From Phlyctochytrium arcticum (lineage: Eukaryota > Chytridiomycota > Chytridiomycetes > Chytridiales > Chytridiaceae), in assembly GCA_025602905.1 (NCBI GenBank), contig JAHLKI010000006.1, positions 1,054,001 through 1,118,000 on the forward strand: a stretch of DNA of 64,000 nt, given 5' to 3'. Made by a program: the position numbers and the translations under genes. The notes below the pieces were generated by a model that saw only the letters and a program-made list of their open reading frames with translations, did no database searches and was not told the origin of the DNA. Of this stretch, positions 1 to 14,633 are shown piece by piece. How positions within the stretch are numbered: the stretch's first letter is position 1; each line of letters begins with the position of its first letter.

Positions 1-3000
1 TGATTTTGTTTTCCCAGTCACCAGGAAGTGCCAGCTCTTCGGGGTCGCTGCTCATGATCCAGGCTTTCCACTCGCGCTCAGACTGCTCTATGGAGCTTAC
101 CAAGCCAGAAAAGACTGGTAATGTATCCAATTCTGTGATATTGTCCCAAGCCGCCTCAGTAATCCTAATTGTAAATATTAGAGATCAACCGTAGCATCAA
201 ATCAAACAGTGGACTTTGTATCGTACCATTCAGAGAACGGATTGGGCAGCTGCTTATCACGATCCAATACTTGACCTCCGCGCAAAAAGAAATCATACTC
301 TTCTTTGACTAACTTTCCAGCCGCTTCCATAATCTTCACCGTCATTTGGAACGCAAATAACAGTTTGTGCGATTCAAACAGCCCACGACATGTGTTCTTG
401 TAAACTGCATAAGTATGGAAGTCGTTCAGATTGGCCGTCCGTTCTGCAAGATCTTCCGATTTCTTGCTCTTGCTGATGGAACGGTCAAATAGCTCAGTAT
501 ACGCGTCCAAAGAAAATTGGTACATAGGATCCACAGTCGCCAGGTCATTTAGCACAAAGTAAAGAATTGACGCGCGCTGCGCACAAGACCGATACCCTTC
601 ACGCGCCGCGTCAATCCGCTTCTCTGTCTGCTCGCTTACGACCAACTGCTGAGTGACCTGTTCAGCAATGGATTTCGAGGATTGCAAGGTAAGAACCAGC
701 TTTTCGTCGTCGAGCAGAGAACCTTGCGCAGTACTCAGCAAGTGCAAAATCTCATCCTCCAGATCTGCCAATTTCTTCTTGGCCGCGGCAACGTTTACGA
801 CCAGCGTGTTCTTCTGCTCTTCCAGCTCAGGCTTTTCACGTCTAACGACAGTTCCAAGCAACTGATCTTCCAATCCTTTTTCTTTTACGGCAAAATTGAC
901 GATTGTAGCTTTCGAAAAGACTTCAGGGCTATAATGTGGGTTGGCCAGCTTTGTCGTAATATAAAAGCGGAAGTCTGGGTTATATTCAACTTCCTTGTCT
1001 CCCAAGCGAATAGTTAGCTGACCACCCTTTTTGCTGAGGGACTTGTTCAAGATGGGATCCAGAGACGGATCTAGGAAATCTGTCACCCCCTGCAAAATTA
1101 CTGGCTTGCCGTATTGAATAGCCGACTCCAACGTTCGCATGTAATTGGCTTGCTTGAGGTCAATGATCTTGAGTTCATGCTTAGCCTCCATACTCTTAAT
1201 CCACTTATTGGCCTGTCCTTGCGGGTCTATCATGATAGGCCATCGGCGTCCGCGCGTCACAATAATACCGTTTTCGGAGGAGAATGCATCACTCGGCAGT
1301 CCTTGGATATTCCATTCGCGAATGTCCGTGGCTTTACCAATAAAAGTATCAAAGGAGAAGCCAGCGGTAAACGGTATCTCCAATGCTTTCATTTGCGCTA
1401 GCCATACATTGGTAACAAGGTGCTGACGGTAATTGCTAGGGAATGGTCCCGCGTACGAGAGGAAGGCGGACGCCAAAAGACAGTCTCCTGGCAAGAAAGC
1501 CATTGCCTCTTCGTAGTTTTTAATACTTTTTTCCCATCGACCTCGTTCACCCGCCAAACCAGAAACAAGTTGCTCTGCACGCAGCAACTTCAACTCAGTT
1601 TGCTCAGAATCTTGACGTAGCTTTTCTTTAAGGCCTACTTTGTCGTCATATTGAGTTTTCAGTTCAATGAGCTTATCCTGAATCTCCTGAAGCTTCGCTT
1701 TAGCTTCTCGCATAGACTTTTGCTTCTTCTCCAAAGTTTCCTGGGCCACACGTAACTTTTCTCGCTTGGGGGCCACCTGTCGGAAGATAGTACCGTAACT
1801 TTCCATTGCGCGCACCCACATACAGAGTGACTTGGCTGCACCGGACACACGTCCAACCACATCAGGCTGGAAAGAGTCATCACTACAAATCTGAGTGGTG
1901 CGTTTAAGAATCTTGTCCGAAATGTTATCCTTGTCAAAGTTAATGAGCTGTTTAATGAAGTATGGATTTCCGAGTTGTCGTTTTGCTTCGTCCCAGGTTG
2001 GCTCGGATTTTTTCAGAACCATAACTGCTTCCATGACCTTTTCGACCAAAGGAGGAGGTTTACCGTAAGAGCGAATTTCATTCAAATCTTTCTTGTTCAA
2101 CGATTCTAAGGCCTTCATAGCGGCATTCAGCGCCGGAATCGCCTGATCCAAGTCGGCTTGCGCAGCATCAGCTACGCCACGCACTTCCTCTTCTTCCACT
2201 CCCAGCTTTTCAGCTTTTGCAGCAACACCTTTTGCCTGCTCATCTGCCTCGCGCTTTTGCTGCACAATGATGACCAAATAATCTTCGCACTGCTTTTGAT
2301 ACTGGGCTACCTGCTTCTTGGCCTCTTCCAATTCAACCGAAATGCGCTCCACATTTTCGCGGGTGTCATCAAGCTTGCTAAGACCATTTCGCAACTTAGA
2401 CGCAGCTTCGCCAATTTGTTTACGCTTCTCCTTCAAGAGTTCCAGATATCCCGATACAAGCTCGAGATAGTTGATAGGAGTGACGTAGTTGTAACGTTTT
2501 AATTCGGCTATCAATCTTGCTGATGTCTCGACCACCGAAGTATGAACAGAGACGCAAACAGTTGATACCGCCTTTTTGATTGCATCGCTGCCAACGTCGA
2601 TCGAGTCTAGGTACTTGGCTGCGACTTCCATCAGAGCATCCTCCGGCCATTCAGAGAACCAGTCGATGGTCGTGCAGTTGATGAGCGCGGGGAACATTCG
2701 CAATCGATTGCGGAATGGATCACCAACAGGGCTCATACAAAGCACAACATGCAAGTTATTCCGTACGCGTTCGATAAAGTAAGCGTAAGCTGCGTCGGAG
2801 TTTTCAAGGGTGCGCTCTCCTTTGCAGATGTTCTGTAGAGTCTGCTTGATTTCAGTTAACTCGTCCGGTGCGAAGAGATTGGGAACCTTAATAAGCAGAT
2901 CGTTAACGCGAGTTCATATCTAACTCAAAACGAAGCATACCTCTCCGGTGCTCAAGATATTACTAATGTCCTCCAGGAACACGTCGGAAACAAATTGCTG

Positions 3001-6000
3001 GTCGGTCATCAGGAAAGCTGTTGGTTTCCCATCCAATCCTGCCATCTTGTAGACCTTTTTCAGGTCTTCACGGAAGTCGGTATGGCGATAGTGCTTGGAT
3101 ATTTTAATCTGGAATATCGCAGTTTCCACTACATAGGCAGCCAAACGCGACAGAGACTGTCTACCACTGCCACCTACTCCGATCAGAAGAACATTGCCGG
3201 CAGGCTGTCGGAGAATTCGTGTTATGCGACAAATATGGTCAATAGCGTCACGAAACAGAACTAGGTCGGCTTGAATGAAGCCAGGCTCCATGTTGTATTC
3301 TTGCAACTTGTCCTCGACAAACTTTCGGAGTTTCAAGCCGTCAGCGATCTCCTCATAAAGTGGTTCTTGTGATGGATCCTGCATGAAATCAACAAAGGTT
3401 GGAGGTCGACGATCGGCACATAGCTGCTTGAAAGATGTGGAAAAATGTGTGGATAGTTTGTCGTCGACTAGCTTGGTGAAGAATTCCCGATCATCTTTAT
3501 CTACCAACCGATCAGAGAATACACGGAAAATTTCATGAATCCAGAGTTTCTCCATCCCTTCTCGTGTGTCAAACACTTCCCGATTGGCACGCAAAAGTCC
3601 CTGAAACACGCGAGATATATCTCGAAGGTTGAACAGGTAGTGGATTTTGGCTGGGGTGGGGAGAAGGTTTGTTACAACCGAGTGATAAATCTCAATCGTA
3701 GCCTGTGTTATAATATCGCCAAGCGGTTTAACCTCTTCTTCAAAGTCTTGTAGTTTCTGGGCGATGATGGAACCAAAAATCCGTTTGATCGAAACTTCAC
3801 TGGGAAATACCATGTTGATGATGTGGAAGCGAGATTGTACACGCGCACTAATGACGCTACGTCCACCTCCCGGTGGGCCCATTGCTGCCATCATTAGAAT
3901 GTCATTGATGTACTTGGGCGTCTGCTTTTGTCGATCGTAGCAGAAGCCGTAATCCATCCAATGGCGGATGAACTCCAAAGGAGGTTGAGAACCAAAGGTA
4001 TCCTTCGCGGGCATGTTGAAATCGTCGATAAACGAGATCAGATGTTTGCCTCCAGTAGGCACGTAAGTAATCTTTGTTCGCTTTTCCAAACGTGTCTCTA
4101 TAATACTTTGTAGACTGTTAGAGGAGGTACGGGCAGAGAAATTGACCAGCAAAACATTGCTTGCGTCCTGTCCAAATATCACGTTGTGTATAAGGGACGT
4201 TTTTCCTGTTCCCACCTCTCCCACCATCAAGACAGGACTGCGCTTGTTGACAAGTGCTTTAACCAAAAATTCATTTCTAACAGTGTCGATAGTAGGAACG
4301 AATATCTTGTAGAAAGGGGTTCCAGGATTGTAACGCCAAGCAGTTGGGAGCTTATCTTCCCAAGCCGCCCAACCTTTATTCTGCTTATCCACATAGTATT
4401 CATAAACTGTGTCTTTGCTGGGGAATTGACCTTCGATCTCTCGAAGGAACATATCAAATCGCTTTCGGCTCTCATCTGTTAGGGATCCGCCAAGAGCCCA
4501 GATGACAGAGAATAAGAACCAAAGCTCAATCATGCGCCCATATGAATCGGTATCTTCGGGGTCCACTCCGTTTTCCGCCGTAGCTAGCGCGTCAAAGTAT
4601 TCACACAGCGAGCGAATGGCACTGATTTCTGGGACCGGCACAATCTCCTCACAGTTGCGGCGGAACTCCAGTGTTTGTGGTACATACTTGTCAATCAGTC
4701 GACGAAGGATGTCAATGGACTGTCGCTGCGTTGTTCGCTGAAGCCATGATTCGACATACGGTCTCCAACTCAAATCTTTGTAGTCCAAGTATATCATTCC
4801 TGCTCTACTCACGGTGGCGGGGGATGCAGTGGAGAGATCGTCGACCTCAAATAGAAGGGAAACTTGCTCGACCAGTGCAATACGCTCACCGTTGATCAGA
4901 GTCAAGACCTTATTGTCGTCCAAAAGAGTGTTCATGGACTCAATCCACAACGTGTCAACAGGTCCATCTAGGATAATCCACTTTTGATCCGCCTTCTCGT
5001 CGGCACAGGCAGTGCGCATGATACTGGAAAGCACACCATCCGACCATTCGTTCGTCGTAATATTGTTCTCACCGTACAATTCACCCAGTGTGAGAGCTTT
5101 CGGATTTATGGCGAAAGTTCTGACAGGTGTGTAGCGGTCCGCAAACGATTTGGACAGCTTAGTCAATGTCTGTTGCAGTAATTTCCAGACGGTCGATTTA
5201 CCAGACCCTGTGGCGCCAACAATCATGACACCGTGTCGAGTGAGCTTAGTTTCGTACAGCTGGATAACCTTGGTGATGATGCCCTCGACAGCTTGTAAGC
5301 CATTAATCTTGATCTCTTCCAACACTCCGTTCCGGAATTCTGTGTAGTCAGGTGCTGGTGCTTCGACTCCAGGGAACAGGTCCGAGAGAATTCCCATGAA
5401 AAGGGGGACGTCCCACGCAGTCAACTTTGGGATATTATTGTCCTTCATTGAAATGTAGAGAACTACATCATCTGATATGGTCATATCTTGTCGTTTCTTC
5501 GTACCGGCACTGCGCAGCGCAGAAGTCATTGCTCTCAGTCCGAAATCATAGTGATCTTGTTTTGACAACTGCTGAATGGAGAGCTTGTAGAGGGTATCCA
5601 CCTTTTTGCTGAGCACCCGGGTGTTGGAAAATCCTTCCGCAAACAACATAATCTCGGCAATCAGTGCACTGTCCGGAACCATCATAGAGACGGGTCGGAA
5701 TAATGACTTCAAATTATCAGGAAGCTCGGAACGGCCCGCATATCCCGGATTCATTGTGATGAAAATTCCGCACGTTGTGTTGAGTCGGATTTCTTGTCCC
5801 TCGAACACAAATACTTTGACGTTGCGAGAAATGGCAGACAGGATACACGAAATCTGTAGTGCAACGACACTGAGTACTTCAATATTGATTCGGTTGAACT
5901 CATCGAAACAACCCCATGCTCCAGATTGAGCGAGACCAGAGAACATGCGCCCGATAGATTTGTAGTCCATGTCCTCAGAGCAGTTTTGCACAATGACGTA

Positions 6001-9000
6001 TTTGCCTAGACCTCGTCCCAGATCCTTTACTGTTTCAGTTTTACCAGTTCCGGCTGGGCCTTGCGGACTACCGCCACGGTGCAGGTGCAGAGCCGTTGTA
6101 AGTGTCATGTAACAACGATCAGTGAGGGGCGTAATGACCAGTCTTCCGCTGTTCCCGAGATACTCATACCCATATCGGAATTGTGTGTTGATTTGGCGAA
6201 TGAAGCAATCTTCATCCTCTTTTGCTTCCCTTTCCCAATAAAATCGCAGCTGGCTCAACCAATCAAAGGCATTTACGTTGCTGACATTTGCTTTGATCAT
6301 GCGATCAATGACGTCTCGGGAGTGTACCTCGATGGTGATCAACGCAATAAGCTTTTTTCGCTCCACTTTGCTCAAGTTTGTCTTGACCAAGTCAGCCAAT
6401 TTCTTCAAACGCATAATCTGCCTCTTTTTCTGGTCCCGAAGTGAATGTTTATCTCCCTTTTCCAAATCTTGTAACGCTTTAGTACAATCCATGGTCCATG
6501 CAATCAAGCCAGCCGTAATTAAAAGCTGCCCAGGCCAATCTTTCAGCCACTTGTCCACTTTTGCTTTCTTCATATTCATAACCGTTCCCATCAGAAGCCT
6601 GCGAAGTGTGACGCGCATAGCGGTTTCGATCTCGGTAAGCCAGGACTCCACGGGTCCTTCAATAATTACTGGCGCACTAAAAGGCACATACTCTCCGTCA
6701 CCCGAGTGCATACCCACAGCTTCAACGTGGCGCCGGGTATCGGTGCCTGCCGTTGCCAGTTCGAGCTTATTAAGCCCATCGAAACATTTCTTGAGATGTG
6801 CCTGTACTGCGCTGGGATCTTTTGCTTGACCCAAAATCTCCAGCAAATCATCATTGGACAAAAAGTAGAATCGTGGGAAAGCCTGTCGCTTGGTTTCCAG
6901 ATACATGTCAAGGGACTTTTGAATTTTCTCGAGTTTCGTATTCATGTCAGCAAGTTGCTCAGCGATACCTGGCTGGTGCATTGCCCGCAGTACATTTTTG
7001 TCACCGCTCATTTTCGCCATGATTGCTTTCCAAGAAGAATTGACGGCGTCAAACATGGATGATTCTTTTGGAAGCTGCTTTCGAATATCTTCCGTGCCAA
7101 CAAAAATGTTTTCAAGATACATCCACTGGCGTTGAACCTGAAGAAGTAACTCGATAACCTCCATGATTCGCGATAATGTGCGTTCCCAGTGGTCAACCTC
7201 AGTCTCGAATGCGACAAAGAACTTAGACGCCTTCATAGACGAAAGAGTCACTTGGTTGTCCTCCAGAAGTTCAAATATGGCATCTGTGCTGCGGATTTTG
7301 GAGTAACCCTTATCGTCTTTGTAGGGAATAATATCCAGCTCCAACACTTGCCAGGCTTTCTCAATATTGGCCAGCCCCTCCTCAATCGATAACTCTTTCG
7401 CCGCAGCTGCAGACAGGTTGGCAATGGATTCTGCGTACTGATCGAGACCCATCTCAAGAATGTTCTCCAGCGTAAAATCGTCGCCTTTGGGGTCAAACGT
7501 CTTGCCTACCTCGTCCATGAGCTGAGCCCAATGGCGATCACGCATCGCTGGGTTCTTCAAATCTTGCAAAAGTGGCAAACTTCGTCTGGTGTGCTGAATA
7601 CGATCCCGCAGATTCGAAAAGACATCCCATTCTTTCATCTCACGGCCCATGCGGTTGAGGCGCTTCAAGAAGTTTTGGACAGCTTCCTCTACCTCTGTGG
7701 CTTCCAGAGTCAAGAATGGCTTCGACCGCCATGTGTCATAAGAGATGTTCCATTCTTGATGCAACTGCCAAATCTGACTGAGCAGCTCCAGCGATACCTG
7801 CATAGCTTCCAAGTCCTTTGAAGGTGCCTGCTCAAGCTGAAAGACATTCAATCCCTTTTTGAGCGTTCGCTCATTGTTAGCTGAAACGCTAATCATGCTT
7901 CGGAAGTCCGCGATGGCCCGCAGTGCTTTCTCCCCTCCGAATGAGCCGCTGAAGGGACCTTTTGCTAGGAATTCTTCGCGCATAGCGGCTGTGGATTTGG
8001 CAAAGTCATCCACAGAAGACAACAGCTCCGCTTTGAACTTTGCCTTATGATCTTGAAGTGTTTTTTCAGACTCGGAAATTGTTTGCAGGAAGCTTGCCCA
8101 GTTTATAGGTAATGCCTCTAACAACGCCTTTTCTTCTTCTTTGATCTGGACCTCATACTTCTCCAAAATCTCGTATTGTTCTTTGATAGGTTCAAACTGT
8201 CCCTCAATCGTCGGGATTGCTGTTTGCAATTGTTGGAGTAGGCTGAGACTTTCGCCCAACTGCTCCAGATTTTTACAAGGTGACCGCAATTTTTCAGCCT
8301 TCTCCGAGAACATTTTATGCAAGTTGTGTAGTTCAGTGGAAGCATTCGTGTTGAGTAGACTAGTCAACTTGGTCTGCCATGCATTACAATGGCTGACAAG
8401 GGCGTGCTTCAGCAAGGAGCAATCCAGGCGGACAAAGTTGATATTGGTCAAAGTTTCCTCTTTCTGAGTATTATTGGCCACTTCGTTGTAACGATTGATA
8501 TCACCGTCAAACTTGGACAAGGCCGGCTTCAATTTGGCATATCGTCGAATGAACGCGTCCTTGTTGATTTCCCAAATCTCTCGGTACGAATCCCAAGTGC
8601 GGAGATATTGCTGACATTTCGCAGCATTACCAGACATACCGTTCTGAATACTGACAAAAATCTTGAGGATTTCGTCCTCATTGGCAATGATGTCGTAGAA
8701 GCGGCCTTGCGAAGATGTACCGTCCCCCAACAGATCCTTCAATCGGGGGACGACCTCGATGGTCGATATCATCTCGCGCGCAACTTTATTGACAGTTTCC
8801 TCCAAGGTTGTAAGAGTTGGACTGAAATCCACACGTTGACTTTCCAGCACGACATTAACCTTGAACAGCGGCTGGACCTCTGTTCGGCCATCTCGACTCT
8901 TTCCTTCCCCGTTGATGGCCTTGTTGATCTCCTGCAAAGACCTTTTCACTGATCCTCGCAACGCGTCCTCAACAGTCCCATCAATTTTCTCAATGTATTT

Positions 9001-12000
9001 GATCCAATGAGAATGGATTTCCTTTCCATCATTTCGGAATACTTCGTAGGTAGTCTGAAGCGTGCTGCGGATGTTTTCATGGACCGCGACCAGCTTTTCC
9101 ATAATGATGTTCCGATAGCGATTTTGAGCAGATTCAAACTCGTCCAGCTCGTAGATTTTCTTGCTCTCGATGTACCATAGGAGCGATTCGGCAATGACTT
9201 TACAATTTCGCTTAATACGTTGATTGGATTCGATAAAGTCTGAAACGGTTTTCTGAACATCCTGAGAGTGACGACGGCATTCTTTGACAAAATAATCCGT
9301 GATGCCTTTGGATGCCCAAGTCAAGCTGGTCAATCCTGGGTTGATCTTGCGATCAAGGAACCGGATACGCTCGCGGAACAATTGGTGCTCCTCATTGGAT
9401 AAAGTCTCCATGATGCTGTTATAGTCACGAACCACCAGCAGAATGTTCTCACGTAGGACGCGCAGTTCCTCCCGTTTGCTGTAAATCTCCTGTATATGAA
9501 AAGGCACGTCCATCTTCAATTTTTGCCAATAAGTAATTTCAGCAAACAACCGAAGCAAATCTTTGTCGAATTTCATTTCCAACAGCCCCGAGCTCCGTCG
9601 TGTCATTAAAGCGCTTTCCAGCTTTTCACTCCAATCAATGGATAGAGTCGCGACCCATTCCGCATGTGTGCGTGTGACATATTCTTCCAGTGCAGCAACC
9701 AATGGCTCATATTGTGATTTCGCCTCGTCCGCTAGCAAGGAGTAAGGCAGATAATACGCATTCTGCAAAACTCCCATCGAGTAGGTAATTCGTCGGAGTA
9801 ATGACCTTGCCCAGTAAGCAGAGCCCGCCTCATCTGGTTGACTGCGTAAGATCTCGGGATTTTTCCGGTGCGTTTCGAAATCGGCTTTGACAGCATTCAG
9901 TTCCTGAATAAACAGCGTGTAAATATCTGCCGTCTTTTTCTCGACCGTCCGTTTGATGGCCTCTCGTTTGGCCAAATGATGAAAAATTTCCAGAAGCTCG
10001 ACGCTAGTTTCCACGGTTGTGGCACCTTCAAAGGCGGAACTGATGGTATTCTGCACCATAACTTCGAGATCTTTGACGCCCTGCTTGAAGTTGTTGTAAT
10101 CGTCATGCCAGCGAGTTGCCTTGACGTCCAAAATGTACTTTCGTATGTTCCACAATGAGGACAAATGCCGCTCAAAAGCTGCTTCAATGTCTTCGAGACT
10201 GTTTAAGGGCAATTAGATGTGGATAAAATCAGACTTGGTTCAAGGACGCTTACCTTTTTCCAATCTCCGGTCCATGGGAGCCGCCAAAGAAGGGAATGGG
10301 TGCCTTCTCACCACCATCGATTTTGCGCGCAAATTGAATCTGCCCCTCGCATACTTCAAGTAAATCTCGACACCGCTGCACAAAGGCATCAATCTGGGCA
10401 AAAATGCTACTCTCGTCGAAATCCCATCTGCCCTTTGAAAAATTGGCGACGTGCTGACATGTGCGCTTGTAGATAGCTTTCCAAGATTCACCACAGTTGA
10501 TGCTATCTTGAAGGTGGACCATGCTCACTTGAACATCGCCATGAAAGATATCCTCGAGAGAGATTTTGGCGCAGCATCGGCGAATAATCTCGTTGCTGAC
10601 TTTACGAAGAAGGCTGGTGAGACGTTCTTTCGTATTGTAATACCTCGAGTTGGCCCAAATGATGCGAATGCAGTTGAGAAGTTTGGGAAGAATGGTCGGG
10701 ATAGCTTTAGGTTCTGTGCTGGCGAGTGCTTGACAGGGTTCGGTGAGGGTTGAGAGGAATTTCAGGTTTTCTTGAGCTTGGATCGTTCCTTCTTGGATCA
10801 GGTTGGCAAGCCGAACAAACTGTTCCAAGTAAGATGATTTTACTATGTCCAGAACCCGTAGGATTTGTTTGAGGTCTGCCCGATTAAGCTGCTCGCTGAT
10901 TCCCGATAAATCATCGCATCGACTGCGCCAAAAATGAATCTCCTCGATCGGGCCCGAATTTTCTGTCGTCTCAGACGCATGCTGATCATTCACAACCTCT
11001 TTAATTTGGCGCGTCCAATGCACGACTAGTGACTCTAAACGCTGCACCACGTCTTTTTGCTTGGCACAGCGCTCTGGATCCGAGATATCTTCATTGGGAA
11101 TGTACAGGACGGTGTGTCCCTTCATCTGATATGCAGCATCGGTCAAGAAGGCCATAAACTTGTGTAGCTGACTGCTAAACTCCCGTCTTGCTGTTGCCGG
11201 CCAGCGACTGTTGTCAGAAAACATTGGCACATACTTTTCTTTCATGAGCAGGAGAAGACTTTCCATAGCGTTGCCGCTCACGACGCCATGCTGAATATGC
11301 TCATCAAACGTGTCAGCAGCCAGAGGTCCACTTGTATCCCCCGATCCGGGTGATCGCACAAAAAATTGGACCTCCTCCGTCAATCGATGGGCTGGGATGT
11401 TGCTGGTAAGCGTGAATATGGGAGGTGATTTCTCAGCATCCATGTATGCCAGTAGCCTTGGAATATCATTATCAAAGAGGAATCGCTCCGCGAGCTCAGT
11501 GTCTTCGGGTTTCCACAGGTCCTCGGTATATTTCTTGAGAGTAATGTGATTTTTCAGTACGTTTACAATCAAGGTCCGGTCGATTGCGACTGAAGGTAAT
11601 GATACAAGTAATCCATCAGAGGACTCCCCACTGGCTCCAGTGCCATCCGCTGTCGTTTTATGGTCATTGGTAGTCTCCGATGTCTCTTCGGTCGAAGAAA
11701 GCAAAACATTGGCTGCCGCTGATGCATCACCGCTCGGCGATGGAATGAAACCATCATTTAGTTGGACGCTGCTTCCCAAGTTAGCAGCGGATGATTGCCG
11801 GGTGGTAGCCGAGGAAATCTGGGCTTTGGATGTCGATTTAGACAAAGCTAAAGGTCGTGTTGATTTTATCTTATTTCCTCGCTTGGCCGATGCCGAGGTT
11901 GCCGCCGTTGATTTTGCGGACTTTGGAGGTGCGGCTACAGTTTCGGCCACGGGTGTAGATGGTGCAGGTACTTGTGGTGTTGATGCATCTACGGGAATGG

Positions 12001-12040
12001 GGTCCGCAACCGGCTCGGAAGGTGTCTCTGGATCCGCCAT
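1..12040 (-). CDS. DNAH2: Axonemal inner-arm dynein heavy chain, DNAH2 / I1 1-beta type (3' end off window)
   Basis: Motor subunit of the flagellar two-headed I1 inner-arm dynein. Exons read on the minus strand: 12040-10254, 10198-2941, 2886-227 and 164-1, giving 3956 residues; a family member has about 4400, so roughly 450 C-terminal residues lie beyond position 1. The first ATG is at 12040 and upstream in-frame starts are not ATG. Order: a low-complexity Pro/Ala/Ser-rich N-terminus, stem, linker, then Walker A motifs of AAA1 (GPAGTGKT, about residue 1975), AAA2 (GATGSGKST, about 2256), AAA3 (GEVGTGKTS, about 2587) and AAA4 (GVGGSGRQS, about 2937, with Arg in place of Lys), then the coiled-coil stalk and AAA5. 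Stretches such as ATAENGVDPED, DTVYEYYVD and STGEVPNLF match what I recall of DNAH2 better than outer-arm chains. All three introns keep phase. Subclass is from memory; a phylogeny would settle it. Confidence 0.95.
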
Positions 12041-12330
12041 GGCGAACCAGTAGCTTCTGAGATAGTTTTGCAAAACCAGTTCTGACGCGTTTTTCACAAC
12101 TGGGTCGACGCGCTCACGCGTTTCGGCTGATTACGTAACGATACGATTCGAGTGGAATATAAAGATGTCCAAGGCTTATTTGCAGGCTTCCGGAATGAAA
12201 TAAAATGTGGTATTACGTGTATGTTGCAAATGAAGGAAAGGGAGAAGAAGGTCAAAAAAGAACAAAACTTGTGCAAGCTCTAGAACCCAAAAGAAACGAT
12301 ACAAAAATGTCCAACGTCCCAAGCTTTGAC

Positions 12331-13975
<1,645 letters not shown>

Positions 13976-14633
13976 TGTCTCTGTGGTAGTAGATGTGATG
14001 AGTGTTGCTTTCGAGATGTCCAACGCAGAAAGAATGCAGTCTGGCTGAAATTTGGAAACTGGGAAGGTGCGCCATCCAATGGGTCGCGTGACGGCGGCAC
14101 AGTCATGGTCGGGTCCAATCTGTGTTTGTTGTTTGAAATTTTCCCGCAGCACATTGCTTTCATGTTTTCATAGTCAGGCCAATGGCCATACTCGAATAGT
14201 CGAGTAGTAAGAAGAGCATGGACCACCGGCATCCAGGATTTTCAAGATTGCGTGTGCATCAGGGCCATTATATATGCGCTAGTTTGAGGAACGCCTGGGA
14301 AGGACTGACCAGGATAGGCAAAATGTGCATGTAAAACAATTGGATGAAGCGTTTACTTTGTACCGTCCAGGCTGTAGGTTAAGGATGGTTGCTATAATTG
14401 GAAGCTGCCAATGTCTGTCACTGCACCAATGTTTGTCAATCGTCCAGTAAATATCGTCCCGGCCCTGGTCCCGGCCCCAGCGAGCGGCTGAGCTTGCCGC
14501 AGCCAGCGAGCGGGGATTTGCCAGATTCCGTAGAGTCGTTAGACGAAGAACATCTTGGATCACTCTGGACATTTTTGGCATTGAATAAGGAAGAACAAGA
14601 GCATTGGGGAGCGACACTCTTCCAGAGAGCAGC

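Noticed and set aside
12041..12097. Upstream extension of the dynein N-terminus
   Set aside because: The in-frame codon at 12097 is GTG; the first ATG is at 12040, and eukaryotic initiation favours it.
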